26,419 nt of DNA from the NCBI GenBank assembly GCA_018398765.1, contig JAHBMJ010001370.1, positions 4,744 to 31,162 on the forward strand, in the 5' to 3' direction. Position 1 is the stretch's first letter; each line of letters begins with the position of its first letter. The notes below the pieces were generated by a model. It was not told the origin of the DNA, did no database searches, and saw nothing but the letters and a program-made list of their open reading frames with translations. The stretch comes from Chromera velia (taxonomy: Eukaryota > Sar > Chromeraceae). Positions 1-9,251 of the stretch are shown here, piece by piece. Both the position numbers and the translations under genes were made by a program.

Positions 1-54
<54 letters not shown>

Positions 55-70
55 TGTGTGTGTGTGTGTG
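1..70 (+). repeat. (TG)n microsatellite in the COQ4 upstream intron
   Basis: A nearly pure TG dinucleotide run with one TA interruption near 48. It sits in the intron whose acceptor CACAG ends at 140, so the window starts inside a COQ4 intron. Confidence 0.9.
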
Positions 71-140
71 TTCCCTCTGGTGCGGTGTGAAAGAAAGACG
101 GTTTCTGTCTCTGCCGCTCTGTCTGTCGATCTCCCCACAG

Positions 141-969
141 GACCTCTCCTGAGGGCGCCGAAGTTCTCAGGGACCGCCCCTTGATCGACGAGGAAGACCT
201 AGACGTGGACGCGCTGCGTGGCCTCCCTGCAGGAACTCTAGGGGCAGAGTATGCGCGATTCCTGGGGATGTACGGGTACCATCCTCACGACAGGTCAGTG
301 CGAGTGAGTGAGTCTGGCAAGGAGGGAGGATTGAGGGCACGGGGGGGGCACCCTCTGCCTTCATGCTCCCGCTCTTTGTTTGTCTGCTCCGGGTCGACTT
401 TGGTATTCGTTTGTCCTCTCCGCTTTTGAGAGTGAGCGGATGGGTGGGTGAGTTTGTGAGTGAGTGAGTGAGTGAGTGAGTGAGTGAGTGAGTGATTGAG
501 TGAGTGTGTGAGTGAGTGAGGGAGAGATGAAAGGAGAGATGAAGGGAGAGATGAAGGGAGGGAGGGAGGGAGGGAGGGAGGGAGGGAGGGGGTGACGAAT
601 CACGTTGGAGGTCATCGAGGATATTTCCTGTGGCGGCCTTGGCGGAACAGAAAGGGGGAGTCGGAAAGCGACAGGAGACAGCACGGGAAAGAGCACGTTG
701 AGGCAAACACAAAGAGGGGCGGGGTGTGTGGGTGAAGAAGGAACGAATTGGGACGCGGAACAACCCATCTGGCTGGACGTAATTTCGCCACGACACCTTA
801 TGCAGAAGAACTCTGCTGTTCAATTTCAATCGAGCAAGACTTACTTTTTGTTCTTCTTCCTTATTCCATCCACCACTTTCGCACCCTTCTTTTTCACTTC
901 TCTCAGAGACCCGGTGAGATTTCTGGATGACGAAACTCTGGCGTATGTGATGACACGGTACAGGCAGGT

Positions 970-1011
<42 letters not shown>

Positions 1012-3011
1012 GCGTGTGCGCGTGCGTGTGCGTGCGTGGGCGCCACGCTGTTTGAGTGACACGTTGCCTGCCTCTCCCGGTTAGAGGGATATTTCTTTCC
1101 TTACATTGTTTCCTTTTGTGTATGTACATTTTGTGATATCTTTTCACTCTCTGTTGAAACCTTCACCAAGCTCTTCTTTCTTCTCTCCTTCCTCACTTTT
1201 CCTTTTTGCAGCTTCTCTTGTCAGATAGCTTGTTCATTAAGTCATTTGTTATTTTGCTCGTCCTCTCTTCCTTTGTGCCTTCCTCCACTTCTTTTGTTTG
1301 TTTTTCTTTTCTCTTTTTGTTTTCGTCAGGAGTCTTTATGTGTGATTCTGGAGAGAGATTTGCTAGCACAAGCGATCCACAGCCCCAGAGAGACTGTCTG
1401 TGTGGTAGAGTGAGAGATCCACAGGGCCACACACCCTCGCTTGTTTCCTTTGCTACTCGCACGGTCTCTTCTTCTTTTGCAGCTTCACGACTTCCAGCAC
1501 GTGGCGTTCGGTCTGTCCACCTCAGTGGAGAGTGAGGTGGCGTTGAAGATGGTAGAACTCCGACAGACAGGGTTGCCGGTAGGTGGGAGAGTGAGAGGGG
1601 CGGAGCCGGATTCGTGAATGGGGAAAACAAGAACGGATGGATGGATGCAAGCTGTTTTTGTTGGAAGAGAAAAAATGATTTTCTTTGCGAGGAAGGAAGC
1701 CAGGCTGCATGAATATCTTCTTTTCTCCTCCCATCCCCTCGGCTTTCCTCGATCAGAAGAAACCTCTTTTTATATTCTTGTCATGTTCTCTCTTCTTCTG
1801 CCATCTATGAAGAGGGGGGAGCCCTCTTTTGATGCCCGTGCCCTTAAATAAGTCTCTTTTTCCCTCCGCCCTTTTGCACTTGACATTTTCTCTAGTTCGC
1901 AAGTGCACCGTATTGTGATTTCCTGGATCGATGCTCTTCAAGACGTTCGTTGCCCTTAATTTCCCTATCTTGCCTGAATTCGAGACTTTGCAGATGGCCG
2001 CTCTGTCTGTGTTGGTGGGTCCCCTGGCAGTCCCCGTGATCAGACAAACAGACCTCGGAGTTGAAGAGGACGAGGGGAAAGGGGCGAAGGCGTCCGCAGG
2101 AGGGAGAGAGACAGGAGAAGGAAGAGAGACGGGGGCAGAGAAGAGGAGCACAACTGATTCTCTAGGGTAAGTAGAAACGAAGTCTCTTTCTTATCTTTGT
2201 CTGGGTGGATTGTGGATGGAAGGACCGATGAGTACCTGAATGGTTGTTTGGTTGTGTCGTCATGCGCTTTTAGTATCAGTATGTCGAGAGGAAAAGAGAA
2301 ATCTCTCCCTCCTTTTCTCTCTCTGTCTCTCTTTCTTGGAGTCAAACGATGGGAAGGATTTGCGGCCTCTGTCCTACGTATGACCCTCTGAATGGATCTG
2401 CAGGGTGGAACGGGAAAGATCAGCAGGGTCCGAAGAGGAAGAGGGAGACGAAGACACCGAGACGGCGTCACGGGAAGAAGGACACACCTCTCGAACCCCT
2501 CCAGAGAGCAGGCAGAGGGAGAGGCAGACTGCACGGCTTCCAATCAGAAAAAGGGAAGTATCCTTTCCAAGAAAGCTGCTGGAGGAGGAGCTCATGCCAT
2601 GGGTAGGTGAGGGCCAAAGAGACTGACTAGCTCATCCATTTCTGAAGCCGATCGAGTGTTTGCAACTCGTCTGGTGTTCTCTCTCCTTGCCTGCTTTTTA
2701 CCCCTTCCCTTTCCCTCCATGGTATCTTTCTCTCTCCCGTCTTTGTGCATGTCTTTGCACATTCTACTCGAGGCCATGCAGCCTTACTCGATCCATTGTG
2801 GGACTCTCTGTGTTACTGGGAGGCCAGCTCTTTCCTCCCCCCCTTGCCTCATCCAAATGCACATGTGTGGAAGACTTCTTCCACCTACAGGCAATGGAGG
2901 CATCACGACGGGTTCGAGTTCCCATGCACACCGTCTACGTGGAGCGTTGGCTTGACTCTCCCCTGGTTGGTTCGTTGGTTCGTCCGTGCATGTTTCTTCT
3001 CTCCTACGTCT

Positions 3012-3044
<33 letters not shown>

Positions 3045-3203
3045 GTCTGTCTGTCTATCTATCTGTCTGTCTGTCTGTCTGTCTATCTGTCTGTCTGTCT
3101 GTCTGTCTGTCTGTAAGAAAAGGAGGGAGAAGAAGAAGAAACATATAGTCTGTCTGTCCGGAAGAAAGGAAGCGAAAAAGTAAAGTAAAGACGATATAGT
3201 CCG

Positions 3204-3239
<36 letters not shown>

Positions 3240-3788
3240 CGTCCGAAAGAAAGGAAGCGAAGAAGTAAAGTAAAGAAAAGACGATATAGTCTGTCTGTCT
3301 GTCTGCCTGTCGTCTGCTCATTTATTGAGAAAAAGGACGGCTCGCTGACAGAAAAATTCAAGGTACGCCTCGTGGCTGGATCTTTCAGGCAAAATGGACT
3401 CCGATACTTCAACCCTTTTTTGATTTGTCTTGATTGCTTGTAAACGGTCTTTCAGTCTTCCGGCTTGAAATTTTCGGATTTGAGACTACTTCGAGCACAG
3501 AGAACAGTACGGAGCGTCTGACACAAAGTGAGATCGTAGAAAACGGAAGGACGCACACAGATGGGCACAGCGAGTGTTTTTTTTTTCTCTGGCTTTTGTA
3601 TCGTGTTTCCCCTCGACCTCTGCTGTATCCTTCATCTTTTTGAATTTATCCGATCGGCCCCGGGCGTTTTCTGCCAATGCCTATTCATCAACTTCGATGC
3701 TGTCTAGGATGCTGTGCAGGAGGCTTTCCGAAAGCACTGTGGCATTCTTCCTCTTCCAGAGAGGTTACGGCAAAGGTGCGGGTTTTAG
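141..3788 (+). CDS. COQ4: COQ4, ubiquinone biosynthesis protein (5'-partial, 7 exons visible)
   Basis: COQ4 is a mitochondrial matrix-side scaffold of the coenzyme Q synthesis complex. Exons: 141-293, 907-967, 1483-1578, 1994-2166, 2404-2602, 2891-2965, 3720-3788 (stop TAG). All junctions are GT-AG and in phase, giving 274 codons plus stop. Family signatures in order: LRDRPLID and LPAGTLGAEYARFL (exon 1), DDETLAYVMTRYRQ (exon 2), then HDFQH followed 11 residues later by Glu, which is the HDxxH-x11-E zinc-binding motif of COQ4 (exon 3). Next come QTGLP/MAALSVLVGPL across the exon 3/4 junction, ELMPW/AMEASRR across exon 5/6, and VERWLDSPL/EAFRKHCGILP at the C-terminus. The start codon and transit peptide must lie upstream of the window. 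Exons 4-5 add about 90 charged residues where relatives have a short loop. The last acceptor could instead be at 3708/3709 (four more residues, in frame); the 3720 start fits family spacing better. Confidence 0.92.
440..592 (+). repeat. (GAGT)n and (GGGA)n tandem tracts in COQ4 intron 1
   Basis: A GAGT tetranucleotide tract runs to about 520. It is followed by GAGATGAAGG-type repeats and then a pure GGGA run. The whole stretch is purine-rich on the coding strand and lies between exons 141-293 and 907-967. Confidence 0.9.
968..1042 (+). repeat. (GT)n/(GTGC)n tract starting at the COQ4 intron 2 donor
   Basis: The repeat begins within a few bases of the splice donor (CAG|GTTCGTGTGT). The 5' splice site is therefore embedded in the microsatellite and the true GT is one of many possible. 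Confidence 0.85.
3011..3306 (+). repeat. Compound (CTGT)n repeat in COQ4 intron 6
   Basis: A long CTGT/CTAT tract (3011-3113) is followed by two diverged copies of a spacer about 45 bp long. The spacer begins GAAAGGAAGCGAA and ends GACGATATAGTC (about 3162-3200 and 3247-3290). Further CTGT runs follow each copy, so the tract grew both by slippage and by duplication of a larger unit. Confidence 0.85.
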
Positions 3789-6540
3789 AATACAGAGAAA
3801 CTACAAATTTGTGTCTTACGGTTACATATGACAAGGATCTATACTAGGATCTATACGTCGAGTGGACTGAACCTCTAGCTGAATCTAGGATTAAGCATTT
3901 CATTGATTTCAAAAATGTGTAAGGTGCTCAGGTGTATGATAGCCCGGGTATATAAGTGTGATAAGTCATAAGTCTAGTCATAAGTGATAACCTCACTGAT
4001 AAGTGATTTATTGGTGCCCTACTGCAGCCCTAGACTCGGACCTAGAGCACTATCGCCGTTTTGTCTTGTAGAGGTCGCCCCCCGCATATGCTGCATGGGG
4101 TATATAATAGTCCATGACTCGAAATCTAGGTCGAAACCTTATTTTTTTAATACAAAGAAATCTGTAACTAAAGAAGTCTAGCTAGCTTGCATTCAAGCTT
4201 TGGAATGGTTTTGATTCGCATGTCATGCATGCCTCGTGGTTGGCCAGAGCCTGAGTGGTGGCTCACCGGCTTTAACCACCTCAATTCAATTTAATTCAGA
4301 TTCAAATTAAATTGACCATGCAAAATCTCTTTGTCAAAGTTAGTTTGAGACTGGGTTTAGAATTATGTAAGGTTACAATAGGTTACACACATACTGCGAG
4401 ATGTGCTTCTAAATGCCTTCTTTAAAAGTGCGTCATGTACGCATGCGACTAGGCATCTAGCTAGGCCTAGCTAGGCATGCGAACTATACAAAATTTAAGA
4501 AGTCTTTCCATAAACAGCTTAAGAAGTCCTACCACCTATGGACAATGTTAGACAATGTATTAAACAGTTTCCATATATTTTTTTTTGTCTAGGAAATCGT
4601 TTGTATAGTATACCATTCACACTGTGAGCCAACCTAGAGAGACGCTAAAATATGGACTAAAGCATGGCTAAGGCCGCTTAGTTATTATTATTAACAATAC
4701 AGTAACAACAATTCAAAACACTGAAAAACACTATTGATACACTGATGGATATGTTGGATAGTATTACTGTCTTTAGTGTTTGCTGGTATAAAATCTGTGT
4801 GACAAAAGTTAACGTTTTCAAGTTAGATAACAAAGCTTATTTAATAATGAATTTGTATCATTTTTAATAACTTAATAATATATGATATAAAGTATGGGTA
4901 AAAATGTTTGGTATTAATTGTGACATCATTTTAAAGTTGCATTGTAGGCATAGCTAGGCTTCACTTGACTCTTTGCCTCCTTCTCTGCATCGTTGCCAGC
5001 TAGTGAAAGTTGTTGTCGCAACTTTAGCCTGTGCTACATTAACCTTCAAACGAAACTTCTGATCTCTATTTATACCGGTGCATACCTCCCCGACCATCAT
5101 TTTGTAGGTATGTGATCTTTGTTTCATCAAAAGAAACAAGCTTCTTCACATTATAAAAAACGTCTGCCGTGTAAGATTTAATTGAAGGCTTAATTATGGT
5201 GCTCCTACAGACAAGAGTTAGAGGGAGTAAACATACTGTCTAGACATATTGTAAGATAACACAAAGAACCACAACAACAAGAAGAAACCAACGGGAACGA
5301 ACCGATGACAGACTTTGGGACAGTCCCAATCATTAGGCAGCAGTTAGTGCCAGTGCTATGCCAGTGCTGTTTTAAGATACTGCCCCCACTAGGTTGAACT
5401 AGAGGTTGGATCATGATACTTAGAAGGAGCTTAACATAATGGACAGACAGACTTGACTTATGACTTCCTATGAAAGGATCGAATGTTAGTAACAGTACAC
5501 TGTTTAGACATGGACTGAAAGACTGACTTCAACCCATTAATTCGATAAGCTGGAGACTGAATGAAATCTGAATGAATCAAACGACGTACCGCAAAATTTG
5601 GTGAAGACGGGTGGAGACTGCTCATAAAAACCATGGCTCTAGGCTACATATGCATAACTCAGAGGCATGCCATAACTAAGACAATCGTGGCAATGCCACA
5701 CCATTGGCAAGGCGATATAATACATGGCATATATGGTATGCACGGATCATGCACGGAGCTTTATACATAGCAGTAGCGTGATACACATAGTCACCGTGAC
5801 TGCGACACAGTCTTACACAGACATCAACTGAGTCTCAACATGAAAAGCTGCAGAGAGCTGCACTACGATGAGCCTTTGTACAAACTTTTTTTGCCTACTA
5901 AGCACAATCTTGTACCTGCCTGCGTGTGTGGCCGTCAAAATGTATAAAGCCGGTCGGGGTGGGTTAGGGATATGTGCGAAAGGTGTGCGCTGTTATACCT
6001 CGGGCCCGCTCATATAGCTGCGCAACTGGCCGTCTAGCGATGCTAAACGAGCCATGTGTACGGCCTGGGAAAGGTTAGAAGTAAGTCTTTTAGACCCCAG
6101 GCAGCCCAACAGTACTTGAAAAGGCTCGAAGAGGGCGTAAGAGGGCATAGGAGAGGGCTGCTTAAGGTTTAATAATAATAGCTCAGATAGTCATTTTCCA
6201 GGTTTAGGCTAGTTTATACTAGTTTAGACAATCTGCGGATAAATAAAAAAGGTTATAATGATATTAAATGCAGTCGGTTCAGCCTAGAAGTTTAGTTTCA
6301 AAACTAAAGCTCTCCATCGCTCTCCATACTATTAGTTCTCCATTTGCTCTCAATCGCCGTCAGTGTCCTTTGGTGCCTGCGCCGCAGCAATGGTTGCTTA
6401 AAAAAATCTAAAAATCATTTCTATCGGGGAAGAGAATGTAACGTATGTGTAGGTCGTGGTACGAGCGTAAGCGATCGAGCGCCTCGCTTTTGTACATCGA
6501 TTGGGATTGAGCCGCCCGTGTGTGTGCCATGCCGGCCCCT
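3789..6540. other. AT-rich intergenic region, no gene seen
   Basis: After the COQ4 stop the base composition becomes AT-rich and stop codons are frequent in all frames. Open stretches stay below about 75 codons and show no recognisable domain. The region holds many CTAG and GCATGC words, short A/T runs and a perfect palindrome at 4457-4474. I see no RNA gene and no intact mobile element. It probably contains old element debris, but I could not identify any. Confidence 0.6.
4457..4474. repeat. 18-bp perfect palindrome
   Basis: CTAGCTAGGCCTAGCTAG equals its own reverse complement and is flanked on both sides by GCAT-containing words. It could extrude as a hairpin. No function can be assigned. 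Confidence 0.8.
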
Positions 6541-6963
6541 CATACTGGTTGCTAGCACACTAAAATAGGGGGGCCACGGACCCCTTCGGAGTAGGTCAAC
6601 ATTGAAGAGCCAACTGATTGTTTGAATGTAATTAACCCTTTGTAAGGCTTGCTAGTAGTGAACTCTAACCCTGTTTGTTCTTGCCTAGCGGTACCTTTTG
6701 GCTGCCTAGTGGTACCGTTGGGCTGCCTAGCGGTACCCTTTACCTGCCTAGCAGTGTTCTTTGCCTGTCTAGCGGTCATCTTCGCCTGCCTAGCAGTTAG
6801 ATTAAGCTACCTAGCAGTTAGATTCAGCTACCTAGCAGTTAGATTCAGTTGTTTAATAGTTGTATTTAGTTATTCTATAGTGTTTAGTAGTTGTAAAATA
6901 GTTAAAATATGTCATAACAAGTATAAATGGGTTACGCATAGGTTACTCAATGAATTATTCGAT
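6541..6963 (+). repeat. Left terminal inverted repeat of the 1.45-kb element
   Basis: Outer part: CACGGACCCC and the stretch around AACTGATTGTTTGAATG are shared with the right arm. Inner part: a 21-bp tandem array and a short tail ending GGTTACTCAATGAATTATTC. The array leaves a long open frame (6649-6966) with a 7-residue periodic peptide of the CLAVPFG type. This is probably a by-product of the 21-bp period rather than a protein. Confidence 0.75.
6682..6875 (+). repeat. 21-bp tandem array (about 9 units) in the left TIR
   Basis: Units share the core TGCCTAGC(G/A)GT and repeat exactly every 21 bp. The inner units decay toward TTAATAGTTG. Because 21 bp is about two helical turns, every core faces the same side of the DNA, as expected for an array of protein-binding sites. 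Confidence 0.8.
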
Positions 6964-7048
6964 TAATTTTGAATTATATTAAAAATTAAATGACATTCAA
7001 ACGTATTTAACATACAATTAGCATAATTTAGGGCTAATTACAATACAT

Positions 7049-7432
7049 TCAGTCCTCTTTGTCAGACTTGGAGTCACTTAAAACAGAAGAACTAGTAGAA
7101 GAAGAACCAGAGGAAGCTTTTTCATGATCGCTAACATCTGGAAGATATACCTCCAACCCTGAAAAGTCTTCTTCTTCACTCAAGATCTCTACCACATAAC
7201 GTAAGACATGCATCAGAATTTTGCGCCCCTTTGTTAAGACCACATTCTTGTACAACAATTCATACTCCTCAAGACTAATATATTCGATCCACGCATACGT
7301 TTGCTTCTTTGCACTACTGTGTGACGGCAGAGCACGCGGTTCCTCAGGACTCAAGCCAAGAGAGTAAAATTCTCTTATGTGGTCAATGTGTGTCTGAGCC
7401 CTATCCATAAAACTTTTATGTGCATCTTCCAT
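7049..7432 (-). CDS. Hypothetical acidic 127-residue protein inside the TIR element
   Basis: The only substantial open frame between the inverted repeats. The start ATG is at 7432 and the stop TAA-side end at 7049. The N-terminal two thirds are mixed charge and probably helical (starting MEDAHKSFMDRAQTHIDH, later LEEYELLYKN and ILMHVLRYVVEILSEEE). The C-terminus is a Ser/Asp/Glu-rich tail ending SDSKSDKED. No transposase DDE or DDD motif and no zinc finger can be seen. It could be an accessory protein of the element, a captured gene fragment or an exon of a longer gene. I do not recognise the family. Its clean frame in a region otherwise full of stops supports real coding at some time. Confidence 0.5.
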   Translation of the reverse strand: MEDAHKSFMDRAQTHIDHIREFYSLGLSPEEPRALPSHSSAKKQTYAWIEYISLEEYELLYKNVVLTKGRKILMHVLRYVVEILSEEEDFSGLEVYLPDVSDHEKASSGSSSTSSSVLSDSKSDKED

Positions 7433-7562
7433 TCTCTACAGTTGAAGGCTGTGTCACGCTACTCTTAAATCCCACCCTGAAGATGGACTGTGAGAAGAAG
7501 AGGAGGAGGAAGAGGAAGAGGAAGAAGAAGAAGAAGAAGAAGAAGAAGTTTTTGAAGAGGTT

Positions 7563-7986
7563 ATTGAATAATTTATTGAGTAACCTGTATATAACCCATT
7601 CATACTTATTATAACACATTTTAACTATTTTATAACCACTAAACACTATAGAATAACGAAATACAACTGTTAAACAACTGAATTTAACTGCTAGGCAGCT
7701 GAATCTAACTGCTAGGCAGGTGAAGATGACCGCTAAGTAGGCAAAAAACACTGTTAGGCAGGCAAAGGGTACCGCTAGGCAGCCCAACGGTACCACTAGG
7801 CAGCTAAAAGGTACCGCTAGGCAAGAACAAACAGGGTTAGAGTTCACTGCTAGCAAGCCTTACAAAGGGTTAATTACATTCAAACAATCAGTTGGACTTC
7901 ATTGATGTCTTACCTTCCACAGTGTTATCAAGTTTTTTTTTAGGAGTCCGTGACCCCCCTAATTTAGTGTACTAACAACCAGTGTG
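7563..7986 (-). repeat. Right terminal inverted repeat of the 1.45-kb element
   Basis: The inverted copy of 6541-6963 at roughly 80-90 % identity by eye. It has extra bases near 7905-7945 that are absent from the left arm. Divergence between the arms suggests an old insertion. Confidence 0.75.
7658..7825 (-). repeat. 21-bp tandem array in the right TIR
   Basis: The mirror image of the left array. On the plus strand it reads as repeated ACNGCTAGGCA cores at 21-bp spacing, with the same unit order relative to the element end. Confidence 0.8.
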
Positions 7987-8242
7987 AGCCAAGGGCCGCG
8001 ATCAAAGTAAGTACGCACGTCGATACATGTGATTTAGCCACATGAATCAACAGTTCTGTCTCTGTTACATGAGAGCATTGAATCAGACTGACAGAAACAG
8101 ACTGAGCGAGGGAATAGCAACGATCGTCTAGCATGATAGACCTTCCGTCCTGACGATGTGAATATAGTGAGCCCTGTTTATATGTTACAGGTAGCACGGT
8201 GACTAGAGCTTAGTTTGACCAGGTTGTGGGCTTGTCAGGAAA

Positions 8243-9251
8243 ATGGAAGGTTAATTCTCTTTCGAACAGTTGGCTGTGTTAGCGCAGTGTCAAGCAGCAG
8301 CTTATATTGAAGCACAGGAAGCAAGACTAATTCAGAAGCTTCATGATGAGTGCATTGACAATCTCTCAAACCAAATCACAACAGCGTCTGCAACCAGTTC
8401 CTCTGCTGTTTCGAAAGCAGTCAAGGCAATTAGTAATTTTGATAAAAATATAAAACCGTATGAGGATTGTGTTTGAGTGTGTGAGGACTATGCAAAGTTC
8501 TACAAGATGACGGATGCGGAGCTGCTTAATGCAGCAGATTCATACTTGAAGGGTAGGGCCCCCAAGGTGGTGCGAGAAGCAGAAGATAACGGATACAAAC
8601 CACCTACTTGGGCAGAGTTAAAGTTCGTCCTTGTGACCTACTTCAAAGACCGCCGGACTCAAGATCAGTGGAGGAAGGCCCTGGGTGCTCTGAATTGCAC
8701 AAGAGCTAAAGAGCTGCAGAACTACATGGACACGTTCATCGTAGAGCTCCTGAGCATCAAGGTTATGAGTATGATGAACAAGATCTATCATTACGTTCAA
8801 GGCCTCCTAAGCAAAAATTAATTATAGAAGACGTGCGAAGATCCCATGCATCTATGCAGTCACGTTGGAGAAGGCAGTAGAGGTAGCTCATGAGGCCGCA
8901 TCCAATTTGGGTGCGAGCATCATCGTCATACGGTTCCCTGTCTGTCCTTCCCCACCGCTGCGGCGTCGTCTGCTCCGGCACAGCCACTGGCAATCAGACC
9001 ATCAGTCCAGGTAGATCCAACGGGCCTAGCCCTATAGATATTGGGGCAGTTGATTCCCGACCCCAGTGGAGGAAACCAGGACGCAGACCTTAGGATAATA
9101 CACATCATATCAGGGAGGACACGGGGTGAATCGGAATCTCCCTCCTCTCACTTAGAGAAAGAGAGAAATCCTGATAGAGTTCGACAGGTGTTTTAAGTGC
9201 CACACACTCTATACCAGTCACACTGCCGTAAACTGCCCCAACAGATTCTGA
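8243..9251 (+). pseudogene. Broken gag gene of a Ty3/gypsy-like LTR retroelement
   Basis: From ATG 8243 one frame runs to 8821, but with stops at 8252-8254 (TAA) and 8474-8476 (TGA). Its second half has the retrotransposon gag capsid pattern: DAELLNAADSYLKGRAPKVV, then TWAELKFVLVTYFKD, ALGALN, LQNYMDTFIVELL and MNKIYHYVQGLL. After 8821 the reading continues in other frames. A segment around 8868-8930 reads LEKAVEVAHEAASNLGA. PIDIGAVDSRPQWRKPGRRP follows (to 9093), which is the usual linker before the zinc knuckle. A degenerate CCHC (CFKC...H...NC, CX2CX6HX4C) lies at 9189-9236. At least two stops and two frameshifts make it dead. No protease, RT or flanking LTRs were found nearby. Confidence 0.72.

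Larger units (their letters stand above)
6541..7986. mobile_element. Non-autonomous or unknown-family DNA transposon with ~420-bp terminal inverted repeats
   Basis: The left end begins CATACTGGTTGCTAGCACAC. The right end read on the minus strand begins CACACTGGTTGTTAGTACAC. Both continue with TAGGGGGG and CACGGAC, so the ends are inverted copies. Matching continues inward, with indels, to about 6963 on the left and 7563 on the right. Between the repeats are about 600 bp holding one minus-strand ORF (7049-7432) and a GAA/GAG-rich stretch (7495-7550). No clear target-site duplication was found: the flanks GCCCCT and GAGCCAAG do not match. No transposase is present. The superfamily is unknown; long TIRs recall MULE-like or foldback elements. 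Confidence 0.75.

Noticed and set aside
167-1147. 326-codon minus-strand open frame with HTHTHT and SLTHSLTH repeats
   Set aside because: Produced by microsatellites antisense to COQ4 exons and introns.
3086-3321. Minus-strand frames rich in DRQT repeats
   Set aside because: Direct translation of the CTGT/CAGA microsatellite.
4954-5414. Two minus-strand frames of 60-70 codons in the AT-rich region
   Set aside because: No recognisable motif, no splice partners and a stop-rich neighbourhood.
6649-6966. 105-codon frame with a 7-residue peptide repeat in the left TIR (and its mirror at 7416-7856)
   Set aside because: A 21-bp period keeps one frame open automatically; no start context or domain supports a protein.
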